Positions 24,201-34,584 of a DNA stretch of 64,000 nt are shown here, piece after piece (position 1 is the stretch's first letter; each line of letters opens with the position of its first letter). The notes beneath the pieces are model-generated. The model ran no database searches. It was given only the letters and a program-made list of their open reading frames with translations, and was not told the origin of the DNA. The DNA comes from Ctena decussata (Eukaryota; Mollusca; Bivalvia; Lucinida; Lucinidae): assembly GCA_963989385.1 (NCBI GenBank), contig OZ022508.1, positions 52,863,087 through 52,927,086 on the forward strand, in the 5' to 3' direction. The position numbers and the translations under genes were made by a program.

Positions 24201-26710
24201 TCAGGCTCATAGAACTTTGCAGATCTCTGCAGTAGAAGCTTCGCATATAGCACATTGATGATCATTTTTACTGCTAAGAATAATGGTACAGACTTCAAAA
24301 GCTCAACGGTACAAACTGCGAATAAGGAAAAAGGAAATGAACGAACAATTCCTTTTTCCTTATTCGATTTTGAGACTCATAGAACTTTGCAGATCGGTGC
24401 AATAGAAGATTTGCATATAGCACATTCATGATCATATCATTTGGACTTCTTATGATAATGGTATACATTTCCAAAGCTCAACGGTACTAACTGCGAATAA
24501 GGAAAAAGGAAATGAACGAACAATTCCTTTTTCCTTATGCTATTTTCAGGCTCATAGAACTTTGCAGATCTGTGCAATAGAAGCTTCGCATATAGCACAT
24601 TCATGATCAATTTTACTTCTAAGAATAATGGTATAGATTTCCAAAGCTCGACGTTACAAACTGCAAATAAGGGAAAAGGAAATGAACTAACAATTCCTTT
24701 TTCCTTATTCGATTTTCAAACTCTTAGAACTCTACGGATCTGTGCAATAGAAGGTTCGCATCTAGCACATTCATGAACATATCTACTCCTTATAATAATG
24801 GTATACATTTCCAAAGCTCAACGTTACAAAATGCGAAAAAGGAAAAAGGAAATGAACGAACAATTCCCTTTTGCTTATTCGATTTTGAGACTCATAGAAC
24901 TTTGCAGATCTGTGCTATAGAAGATTTGCATATAGCACATTGATGATCATTTTTACTTCTAAGAATAATGGTATAGGTTTCCAAAGCTCAACGGTACAAA
25001 CTGAATAAGGAAAAAGAGATGAACGAACAATTCCTTTTTCCTTATGCTATTTTCAGGCTCATAGAACTTTGCAGATCTGTGCAATAGAAGATTTGCATAT
25101 AGATCATTCATTATCATTTTTACTTCTAAGAATAATGGTAGAGATTTCCAAACTTCAACGGTAAACACTGCGAAAAAGGAAAAGGAAATTAACAAAAAAT
25201 TCCTTTTTCCTTATACGATTTTCAGGCTCATAGAACTTTGCAGATCTGTACAATAGAAGCTTGGCATATAGCACATTCATGATCATTTTAACTTCTAAGA
25301 ATAATGGTATAGATATCCAAAGCTCAACGGTACAAACTGCGAATAAGGAAAAAAGAAATAAACGGATAATTCCTTTTTCCTTATTCGATTTTCAGGCTCC
25401 TAGAACTTTGCAGATCTGTGAAATAGCAGATTCGCATATAGCACATTCATGGTCATTTTTACTTCTAAGAATAATGGTATAGATTTCAAAGCTCAACGTT
25501 ACAAACTGCGAATAAGGAAAAAGGAAATGAACGAACAATTCCTTTTTCCTTATTCGATTTTCAAACTCATAGAACTTTGCAGATCTGTGCTAAAGAAGAT
25601 TTGCATTTAGCACATTCATGATCTTTTTTACTTCTAAGAATAATGGTATAGATTTCCAAAGCTCAACGGTACAAACTGTGAATAAGGAAAAAGGAAATGA
25701 ACGAACAATTCCTTTTTCCTTATTCGATTTTCAGGCTCCTAGAACTTTGCAGATCTGTGCAATAGAAGATTTGCATATAGCACATTCATTATCATTTTTA
25801 CTTCTAAGAATAATGGTAGAGATTTCCAAAGTTCAACGTTACAAACTGCGAATAAGGATAAAGGAAATAAACGAAAAATTCCATTTCCTTATTCGATTTT
25901 TAGGCTCATAGAACTCAGCAGTTCTGTACAATAGAAGCTTCGCATATAGCACATTCATGATCATTTTAACTTCTAAGAATAATGGTATAGATTTCCAAAA
26001 GCTCAACGGTACAAACTGTGAATAAGGAAAAAGGAAATAAACGGACAATTCCTTTTTCCTTATTCGATTTTCAGGCTCCTATAGCTTTGCAGATCTGTGC
26101 AATAGAAGATTCGCATATAGCACATTGATGATCATTTTACTTCTAAGCATAATGGTATAGATTTCCAAAGCTCAACGTTACAAACTGCGAATAAGGAAAA
26201 GGGAAATGAACGAACAATTCCTTTTACCTTATTCGATTTTCAAACTCATAAATCGTTGCATATCTGTGCAATAGAAGATTTGCATATAGCACATTCATTA
26301 TAATTTTTACTTCTTAGAATTATGGTATAGATTTTCAAAGCTCAAGAGTATTAACTGCGAATGAGGAAAAAGGAAATGAACGAACAATTCCTTTTTCCTT
26401 ATTCGATTTTCAGGCTCATAGACTTTTGCAGATCTGTGCATTAGAAGTTTCGCATATAGCACATTGATGATCATTTTACGTCTAAGAATAATGGAATAGA
26501 CTTCAAAAGCTCAACAATACAAACTGCGAATAAGGAAAAAGGAAATGAACGAACAATTCCTTTTTCTTTATTCGATTTTGAGACTCATAGAATTTTGCAG
26601 ATCTGTGCAATAGAAGATTTGCATAAAGCACATTCATTATCATTTTACTTCTTATAATAATGGTATACATTTCCAAAGTTCAACGGTACAAACTTCGAAT
26701 AAGGAAAAAG
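21241..26710 (+). repeat. Left arm: ~170 bp tandem satellite array
   Basis: Successive units start at cgaataagg near 21443, 21613, 21783, 21947, 22117 and 22287 (spacing mostly 170, range ~164-172). Each contains tcatagaactttgcagatct, gcatatagcacattcatgat and ctaagaataatggtataga. Units differ by a few percent and fall into visible variants (gagactcatag, caggctcatag, caaactcatag). Short frames here are repeat artefacts. Confidence 0.9.
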
Positions 26711-26745
26711 GAATTTTAAGTGCATTTCTTTTTTCCTTATTCGCA
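26697..26745. repeat. Head-to-head junction of the two satellite arms
   Basis: The orientation switch occurs within one hairpin: cgaataaggaaaaaggaa, an 11-13 bp spacer, then ttttttccttattcg. On either side the sequence becomes the complement of the other arm. Confidence 0.8.
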
Positions 26746-29700
26746 GTTTGTACCGTTGAGCTTTGGAAATCTATTCCATTATACTTAGAAGTATAAATGA
26801 TCATTAATGTGCTTTATTCGAATCTTCTATTGCACAGATCTGCAAAGTTCTATGAGCCTAAAATCGAATAAGGAAAAGGGAATTTTTTGTTCATTTCCTT
26901 TTTCCTTATTCGCAGGTTGTAACGTTCAGCTTTGGAAATCTATACCATTATTCTTAGAAGTAGAAATGATCATGAATGTGCTATATGCAAATCGTCTATT
27001 GCACAGATCCGCAAAGTTCTATAAATCTCAAAATATAATAAGGAAATGAGAATTATTCGTTCATTACCTTTTTCCTTATTCGCAGTTTGTACCGTTGAGG
27101 TTTGGAAATCTATACCATTATTCTTAGTAGTAAAATTGATCACGATTGTGCTATATGCGAATCTTCTATTACACAGATCTGCAAAGTTATATTTGCCTGA
27201 AAATCGAATAAAGAAAAAGGAATTGTTTGTTCATTTCCTTTCTCCTTATTCGCAGTTTGTAGCGATGAGCTTTGGAAATCTATACCATTATTCTTAGACG
27301 TAAAAATAATCATGAATGTGCTATATGCAGATCCTCTTTTGCACAGATCTGCAAAGATCTATGAGTTTGAAAATCGAATAAGGAAAATGGAATTGATTTT
27401 TCATTTCCTTTTTCCTTATTTGCAGTTTGTACCGTAGAGCTTTGGAAATCTATACCATTATTCTTAGAAGTAAAAATGATCATGAATGTGCTATATGCGA
27501 ATCTTCTATTGCAAAGATCTGCAAAGTTCTATGAGTCTGTAAATCGAATACGGAAAAAGAAATTTTTCGTTCATTTCCTTTTTCTTTTTCGCAGTTTGTA
27601 GGTTGAGCTTTGGAAATCTATGCCATTATTCTATGAAGTAAAAATGATCGTGAATGTGCTATATGCGAATCTTCTATTGAACAGATCTGCAAAGCTCTAT
27701 GAGTTTGAGAATCGAATAATGAAAAAGGAAATTTTCGTTCATTTCCTTTTTCCTTATTCTCAGTATGTAGCGTTGAGCTTTGGAAATTTATACCATTATT
27801 CTTAGAAGTAAAAATGATCAAGAATGTGCTATATGCGAATCTTCTATTGCACAGATCTGCAAAGATCTATGATTTTGAAAATCAAATAAGGAAAAAGGAA
27901 TTGTTCGTTTATTTTCTTTTCCTTATTCGAAGATTGCACTGTTGAACATTGGAAATGTATACCATTATACTTAGAAGTAAAAATGATCATGAATGTGCTA
28001 TATGCAAATCTTCAATTGCACAGATCCGCAAAGTTCTATGAGTCTCAAAATCGAATAAGGAAAAATGAGCTGTTCGTTTATTTCCTTTTTCCTTACTCGC
28101 AATTTGTACCGTTGAGCTTTGGAAGTCTATACAATTATTCTTAAAAGAAAAATGATCATGAATGTGCTGTATGCGAATCTTCTATTGCACAGGTCTGCGC
28201 AGTTCTATGAGTTTGAAAATCGAATAAGGAAAAAGGGATTTTCCGTTCATTTCCTTTTACCTTATTCGCAGTTTGAACCGTTAATCTTTGGAAATCTATA
28301 CCATTATTCTAAGAAGTAACAACGATCATGAATGTGCTATATGCAAATGTTCTATTGCACAGATCCGCAAAGTTCTATGAGTCTGAAAATCGAATAAGAA
28401 AAAATGAACTTTTCGTTCATTTCCTTTTTCCTTATTCGCAGTTTGTAGCGTTGCGCTTCGGAAATCTAAAACATTATTCTTAGAAGTAAAAATGATCATG
28501 AATGTGCTATATGCGAAGCTTCTGTTGCACAGGTCCGCAAAGTTCTATGAGTCTCGAATTCGAATAAGGAAAAAGGAATTTTTCGTTCATTTCCCTTTTC
28601 CTTATTCGCAGTTTGTACCGTTGAGCTTTTCAAGTCTGTACATTTATTCTTAGAAGTAAATATGATCATGAATGTGCTATATGCGAATCTTCTATTGCAC
28701 AGATACGCAAAGTTCTATGAGCCTGAAAAACGAATAAGGAAATGGAATTTTTCGTTCATTTCCTTTTTCCTTACTCGCAATTTGTACCCATGAGCTTTGG
28801 AAGTCTATACAATTATTCTTAGAAGAAAAAATCATCATGAATGTGCTGTATGCGAATCTTCTATTGCACAGGTCTGCGCAGTTCTATGAGTTTGAAAATC
28901 GAATACGGAAAAAGGAATTTTTCGTTCATTTCCTTTTTCCTTATTCGCAGTTTGTACCTTTAATCTTTGGAAATCTATATCATTATTCTTCGAAGTAAAA
29001 ATGATCATGAATGTGCTATATGCAAATCTTCAATTGCACAGATCCGCAAAGTTGTATGAGTTTGAAAATCGAATAAGGAAAAAGGAATTGTTCGTTCATT
29101 TCCTTTTTCCTTATTCGCAGTTTGTAGCGTTGAGCTTTGGAAATCTATACCATTTTTCTTAGAAGTAAAAATGATCATGAATGTGCTATATGCGTAGCTT
29201 CTATTGCACAGATCTGCAAAGTTCTATGAGCCTGAAAATCGAATAAGGAAAAAGGAATTTTTCGTTCATTTCCTTTTTCCTTATTCGCAGTTTGTACCGT
29301 TGAGCTTTGAAAATCTATACCATTATTCTTAGAAGTAAAAATGATCATGAATGTGCTATATGCAAATCTTCTATTGCACAGATCCGCAAAGTTCTATGAG
29401 TCTCAAAATCGAATAAGCAAAAATTAATTTTTCGTTCATTTCCATTTTCCTTATTCGCAGTTTATACCGTTGAGCTTCGAAAGTCTATACAATTGTTGTT
29501 AGAAGTAAAAATGATCATGCATGTGCTATATGCAAATCTTCTATTGCAAAGATCTGCAAAGTTCTATGAGTTTGAAAATCGAATAGGGAAAAAGGAATTT
29601 TTCGTTCATTTCCTTTTTCCTTACTCGCAGTTTGAACCGTTAATCTTTGGAAATCTATACCATTATTCTTAGAAGTAAAAATGATCATGAATGTGCTATA

Positions 29701-32160
29701 TGCAAATCTACTATTGCACAGGTCCGCGCATTTCTATGAGTTTGATAATCGAATAATGAAAAAGGAATTTTTCGTTCATTTCCTTTTTCCTTACTCGCAG
29801 TTTAAACCGTTAATCTTTGGAAATCTATACCATTATTCTTAGAAGTAAAAATGATCATGAATGTGCTATATGCAAATCTTCTATTGAACAGATCCGCAAA
29901 ATTCTATGAGTCTCAAAATCGAATAAGGAAAAAGGAATTGTTCGTTCATTTCCTTTTTCCTTATTCGCAGTTTGTAGCGTTGAGCTTTGGAAGTCTGTAC
30001 AATTATTCTATGAAGTAAAAATGATCATGCATGTGCTATATGCAAATCTTCTATTGCAAAGATCTGCAAAGTTCTATGAGTTTGAAAATCGAATAGTGAA
30101 AAAGGAATTTTTCGTTCATTTCCTTTTTCCTTATTCGCAATTTGTAGCGTTGATCTTTGGAAATCTATGCCATTATTCTTAGAATTTAAAATGATCATGA
30201 ATGTGCTATATGCGAATCTTCTATTGCACAGATCCGCAATGTTCTACGAGTCTGAAAATCGAATAAGGAAAAAGGAATTGTTCGTTCATTTCCTTTTTCC
30301 TTATTCTCAGTTTGCACCGTTGAGCTTTGGAAGTCTATACAATTATTCTTAGAAGTAAAAATGATCATGAATGTGCTATATGCGAAGCTTTTCCTGCACA
30401 GATCCACAAAGTTCTATGAGACTCAAAATCGAATAAGGAAAAAGGAATTGTTTGTTCATTTCCTTTTTCCTTATTCACAGTTTGTACCGTTGAGCTTCGG
30501 AAATCTATAACATTATTCTTAGAAGTAAAAATGATCATGAATGTGCTATATGCGAATCTTCTATTGCACAGATCCGCAAAATTCTATGAGTCTCAAATTC
30601 GAATAAGGAAAAAGGAATTGTTCGTTCATTTCCCTTTTCCTTATTCGCAGTTTGTACCGTTGAGCTTTGGAAGTCTATACAATTATTCTTAGGAGTAAAT
30701 CTGATCATGAATGTGCTATATGCGAATCTTTTATTGCACAGATACGCAAAGTTCTATGAGTTTGAAAATAGAATAAGGAAAAATTAATTTATGTGCATTT
30801 TCTTTTTCCTTATTCGCAGTTTGTAGCGTTGAGCTTTGGAAATCTATACCTTTATTCTTAGAAGTAAAAATGATCATGAATGTGCTACATGCGAATCTTC
30901 TATTGCACAGATCTGAAAAGTTCTATGAGCCTGTAAATCGAATAAGGTAAAAGGAATTGTTCGTTCATTTCCTTTTTCCTTATTCGCAGTGTGTACCGTT
31001 GACCTTTGGAAATCAATACCGTTATTCTTAGAAGTAAGAATGATCATGAATGTGCTATATGCAAATCTTCTATTGCACAGATCCGCAAAGTTCCATGAGT
31101 CTCATAATCGAATAAGGAAAAAGGAGCTGTTCGTTCATTTCCTTTTTCCTTATTCGCAGTTTGTAGCGTTGAGCTTTGGAAATCTATACCATTATTCTTA
31201 GAAGTAAAATTGATCATGAATGTGCTATATGCGAAGCTTCTATTGCACAGATCTGCAAAGTTCTATGAGTCTCAAAATCGAATAAGGAAAAAGGATTTTT
31301 TCGTTCATTTCCTTTTTCCTTATTCGCAGTTTGTACCGTTGAGCTTTGGAAATCTATACCATTATTCTTAGAAGTAAAAATGATCATGAATGTGCTATAT
31401 GCAAATCTTCTATTGCACAGATCCGCAAAGTTCTATGAGTCTCAAAATCGAATAAGGAAAAATTAATTTTTCGTTCATTTCCATTTTCCTTATTCGCAGT
31501 TTGTACCGTTGAGCTTTGGAAGTCTGTACAATTATTCTATGAAGTAAAAATGATCATGAATGTGCTATATGCAAATCTTCTATTGCAAAGATCTGCAAAG
31601 TTCTATGAGTTTGAAAATCGAATAAGGAAAAAGGAATTTTTCGTTCATTCCCTTTTTCCTTATTCGCAGTTTGTAGCGTTGAGCTTTGGAAATCTATACC
31701 ATTATTCTTAGAAGTAAAAATGATCATGAATGTGCTATATGCGAAGCTTTTATTGCACAGATCCGCAAAGTTCTATGAGACTCAAAATCGAATAAGGAAA
31801 AAGGAATTGTTTGTTCATTTCCTTTTTCCTTATTCGCAGTTAGTACCGTTGAGCTTTGGAAATCTATACCATTATTCTTAGAAGAAAGAATGATCATGAA
31901 TGTGCTATATGCAAATCTTCTATTGCACAGATCCGCAAAGTTCTATGAGTCTCAAAATCGAATAAGAAAAAAAGGAATTGTTCGTTCATTTCCTTTTTCC
32001 TTATTCGCAGTTTGAACCGTTGAGCTTTGGAAATCTATACCATTATTCTTGGAAATAAAAATGATCATGAATGTGCTATATGCGAATCTTCTTCGGCACA
32101 GTTTCGCAAAGTTCTATGAGCCTGAAAATCGAATAAGGAATAAGGAAAAAGGAATAAGGA
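26740..32160 (-). repeat. Right arm: the same satellite in reverse orientation
   Basis: Units read as the reverse complement of the left arm (cagtttgtaccgttgagctt ... tgcgaatcttctattgcaca). Near the outer end the units give way to irregular aaggaaaaaggaataagg runs before the terminal inverted repeat. Confidence 0.9.
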
Positions 32161-32611
32161 AAAAGGAAAAAGGAACTAACTTAACAATCATTACACAAGA
32201 GACATACAGCTATACAATTATTGAGTCCTGAATAAATCTTGAGTTATAAAGTCAACATTTTAAGGTACTAGTATATGCACCCGTATACCACAGATATAAT
32301 GGAGCAGGTGCCGAACAGTAAACCTTGTACCATAAAGTCAGTGTTCATTACCTATCAAGGCAGTTATTTCTGAAATAAAATTTGAGCAAATACTGATAAC
32401 AAACCATAAAAAGTATTCCTTCTTTTAAGTGGTATGACTTACTCATAAACATAACCACCAATTTCGATCATGTTTAGTTTTGCAATAATAGTATATATGT
32501 TATATTTCACAAATAACAGGCAAACAACTTGAAAAGGAAGCTAAGCAGTTTCATACCTGTCAGATTCACCAACATTATTTATTTATTTATTTTAAGGGGT
32601 GGCGCGAAAAG

Positions 32612-32912
32612 TAATACATGTGCCGTGTGGCGGTCTTAAAACGTCTCCCATTTGACCATAAAATGGATTACTTTCGGATAATTGTATTTATTATGAGTCA
32701 TTCTGGCCTAAGCCGAAGCTAGACTGGTATTGCATGATTGATGTTGGACATACCATTGTGCATAATACATGTGCCGTGTGGCGGCGTTAAAACGTTTTCC
32801 CCTACTTCATCATAGTGTGGATTACTTTTGAAGTACTGTATTCAATATGAGTCATTTTGACTTAGGCCGAAGCTAGACTGGTGTCGCGTGACTGATGTTG
32901 CACATACCATTA
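32612..32912. repeat. ~150 bp direct tandem duplication
   Basis: acatgtgccgtgtggcgg begins both halves (near 32617 and 32767), and both contain gccgaagctagactggt and a dyad-rich end. The copies are clearly diverged. No coding function seen. Confidence 0.65.
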
Positions 32913-33235
32913 CTGGCCAAGAACATACTCAGCAAACCGGATCCATTTTTCATTTTATTTTTGGTGTTTTCCTTGCTTCCAAATGACGTTTTTGGACTTA
33001 TACTAGACCGAAAGGAAATGTTTTGAAAAAAAATCGATTGGAAGCCTCGGGGGATATGTGATAACAAGGCTGGCAATGACGAGAATGAGGAATTTCAGTT
33101 TTCGAAATGCCTACCTACAGCCGTTCTTGATGGCTGACAGGGATGATTACTTGATTTTTTGTCTTCTACTAATAACAGTAAATAGCATGTTTTCTCTTCT
33201 CCGAGCAGGACGAAAAATCAAAAGCCGGTAACTCC

Positions 33236-33480
33236 TGGCCCTGAGGTTATAAAACTTTTTTCATGCTCAACATAGCTGAGCATGAAATTTCACCTGCTAA
33301 CAAATAACAAATTACTGATCAGTTCAGTTGTTGTCTTGCTCAGTTTAGCTGAGTATGATATTTTCTCTGCTTATGAATATGAAAACTGCCAACACTAGTT
33401 GCATTTTCATATTTATCAGCAGAGAAAATTTCATGCTCAGCTGAGTTGAGCACGAAAAAAGTTTTATAATCTCGGGGCCT
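33236..33480. mobile_element. Foldback MITE family C, copy 2
   Basis: Ends ggccctgaggttataaaact and agttttataatctcggggcc, with the same inner hairpin as the copy at 2410-2649. Confidence 0.75.
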
Positions 33481-33503
33481 GATATAGCATGCCTTTTGTC
33501 TCC

Positions 33504-33637
33504 CTAGATATTGTAAGACACCAATTTCAAAGACAAAGCGGGAATATTTCTTACACCCGACTTTTTATATACATCGCAAAAAAATGCTGACATGCATTTG
33601 GATCCATAATGCTGACTTGGATCAAACATCGTCTTTT
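33504..33637 (-). CDS. Possible terminal exon of the calpain-like gene (weak)
   Basis: After the last firm exon (34471-34584), which ends one base into a codon, the next phase-compatible acceptor I find is aactctgcccag at 33638. It gives ~44 codons beginning QKTMFDPSQHYGSK and a stop at 33504-33506. The spacing of Met-Phe fits the family, but the rest does not look like the usual penta-EF-hand ending. The true last exon may be elsewhere. Confidence 0.25.
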
Positions 33638-33691
33638 CTGGGCAGAGTTTGTTACTTTTGGAAATAATTGTCTCGAAACCAGCTGCATATG

Positions 33692-33971
33692 CATTTTTTT
33701 CGGTTGGTTGATTTGATGCTTAACGTCCACGGTAAACAACTAAGGTCATGTCGGGACGGTCAGTTAACCTAACCACACTATTTCTGGGCAGGCTTAGACC
33801 TCCTAAGCGGTTAACCAGTACTAAGTGTACATACTTTCGCCAGTAACTGACAACTGCCTTTCTTGAATCAGCAGAAGGAGAAACGAAAGTATGTGGCCAG
33901 ACCGGGATTCGAACCCAGGACCTCTGACTTACGAGTCAGGTGCCCTACCGATTGCGCTACCCGGCCCGGCT
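33692..33971 (-). mobile_element. tRNA-derived SINE with Nin-like conserved domain
   Basis: Read on the - strand, it starts with a tRNA-like head (33898-33970): acceptor ggccggg / tctggcc, T arm ctgggttcgaatcccgg, anticodon loop region ctcgtaa. The body contains ggttaactgaccgtcccgac and ends in tttgatgcttaacgtccacg-type sequence (complement strand) and a short A/T tail. This matches the layout of Nin-domain SINEs reported across molluscs and other animals. The D and anticodon stems carry mismatches, so the head is a SINE promoter relic rather than a working tRNA gene. It may interrupt the 3' part of the calpain gene. Confidence 0.65.
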
Positions 33972-34470
33972 GCTTATGCAAATGTGAAGAAATGTCACTG
34001 TGGTCAAGGGCACTAAACAGTTACAGTTTCCATCATTTTACATACAAAATAATTTTCCTTTCCGATAAATTGAATTTATCGCTGGTTAACTGATCCAAAC
34101 AAAATTATTTCAAGACGACAAAGCCGGAGTGAATTAATATTCGCATCTTCCTGACCACGCACAGGTTTATTATCGATAATTTACCGGATTTGAAAATTAT
34201 TTCGAATCCAGCATTATACAGAATGAAACTTTCAGCTTATTGCGACTTTTCTAAGGGACTATTTTGAGGTAGAAGTCAAAAGATGTAATATTTTATATTT
34301 AACGTCATGAAGACGTAAATTTGCAACACAGCATCCCTTCCTATATCCCTTCAAAGGGAAATGTAAACGTCATGCTATAGGTACAGCAAAGAAGCCTTGT
34401 GAGTAATGATCCAGTGTTAAATCTGATTCTACAGTAAAAAGAGTGAAAGAGAAAAACGAAGTATACTTAC

Positions 34471-34584
34471 GATGTGCCACATGAAGCTTGACTACTGAGT
34501 TGATAAAACCTTCTAAATTCATAATATCCTTTGCAGCGAATCTAAGAACTAGCCCTTCTAAAATCCTATTACTGCAAGAGAACC
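34471..34584 (-). CDS. Calpain exon: EF-hand 4/5 region
   Basis: It encodes FSCSNRILEGLVLRFAAKDI and NLEGFINSVVKLHVAH, matching LLVLRY-D----IDFD-FV-CLVKL. It ends one base into a codon, so at least one further exon is required. Confidence 0.85.

Larger units (their letters stand above)
21225..32191. mobile_element. Giant foldback (FB-like) element made of inverted satellite arms
   Basis: The ends are inverted repeats: left acgattgttaagttagttcc matches the complement of the right end at 19 of 20 positions. They are flanked by an identical 9-bp duplication, tacacaaga, at 21216-21224 and 32192-32200. Everything between is a tandem array of a ~170 bp unit. It runs in one orientation to about 26,710 and in the opposite orientation from about 26,740, so the arms are nearly equal (~5.5 kb, roughly 32 units each by length). 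No transposase frame is visible. Long inverted repeats built from tandem subrepeats and a 9-bp target duplication are features of Drosophila FB elements. A shared origin with FB is inference. Confidence 0.85.

Noticed and set aside
21241..32160. CRISPR-like regular repeat array
   Set aside because: Units are ~170 bp, repeat throughout with no unique spacers, and the context is eukaryotic.
21174..32231. Dozens of 60-100-codon frames with similar peptides (NNGIDFQS, EKGNER, LLLHRSAKFYEPENRI)
   Set aside because: They are translations of the same ~170 bp satellite on both strands; each ends within one or two units and none has a conserved motif.
33898..33970. Functional tRNA gene (anticodon region CGT) on the - strand
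   Set aside because: D-stem and anticodon-stem mismatches and direct continuation into a SINE body mark it as the head of a retroposon.
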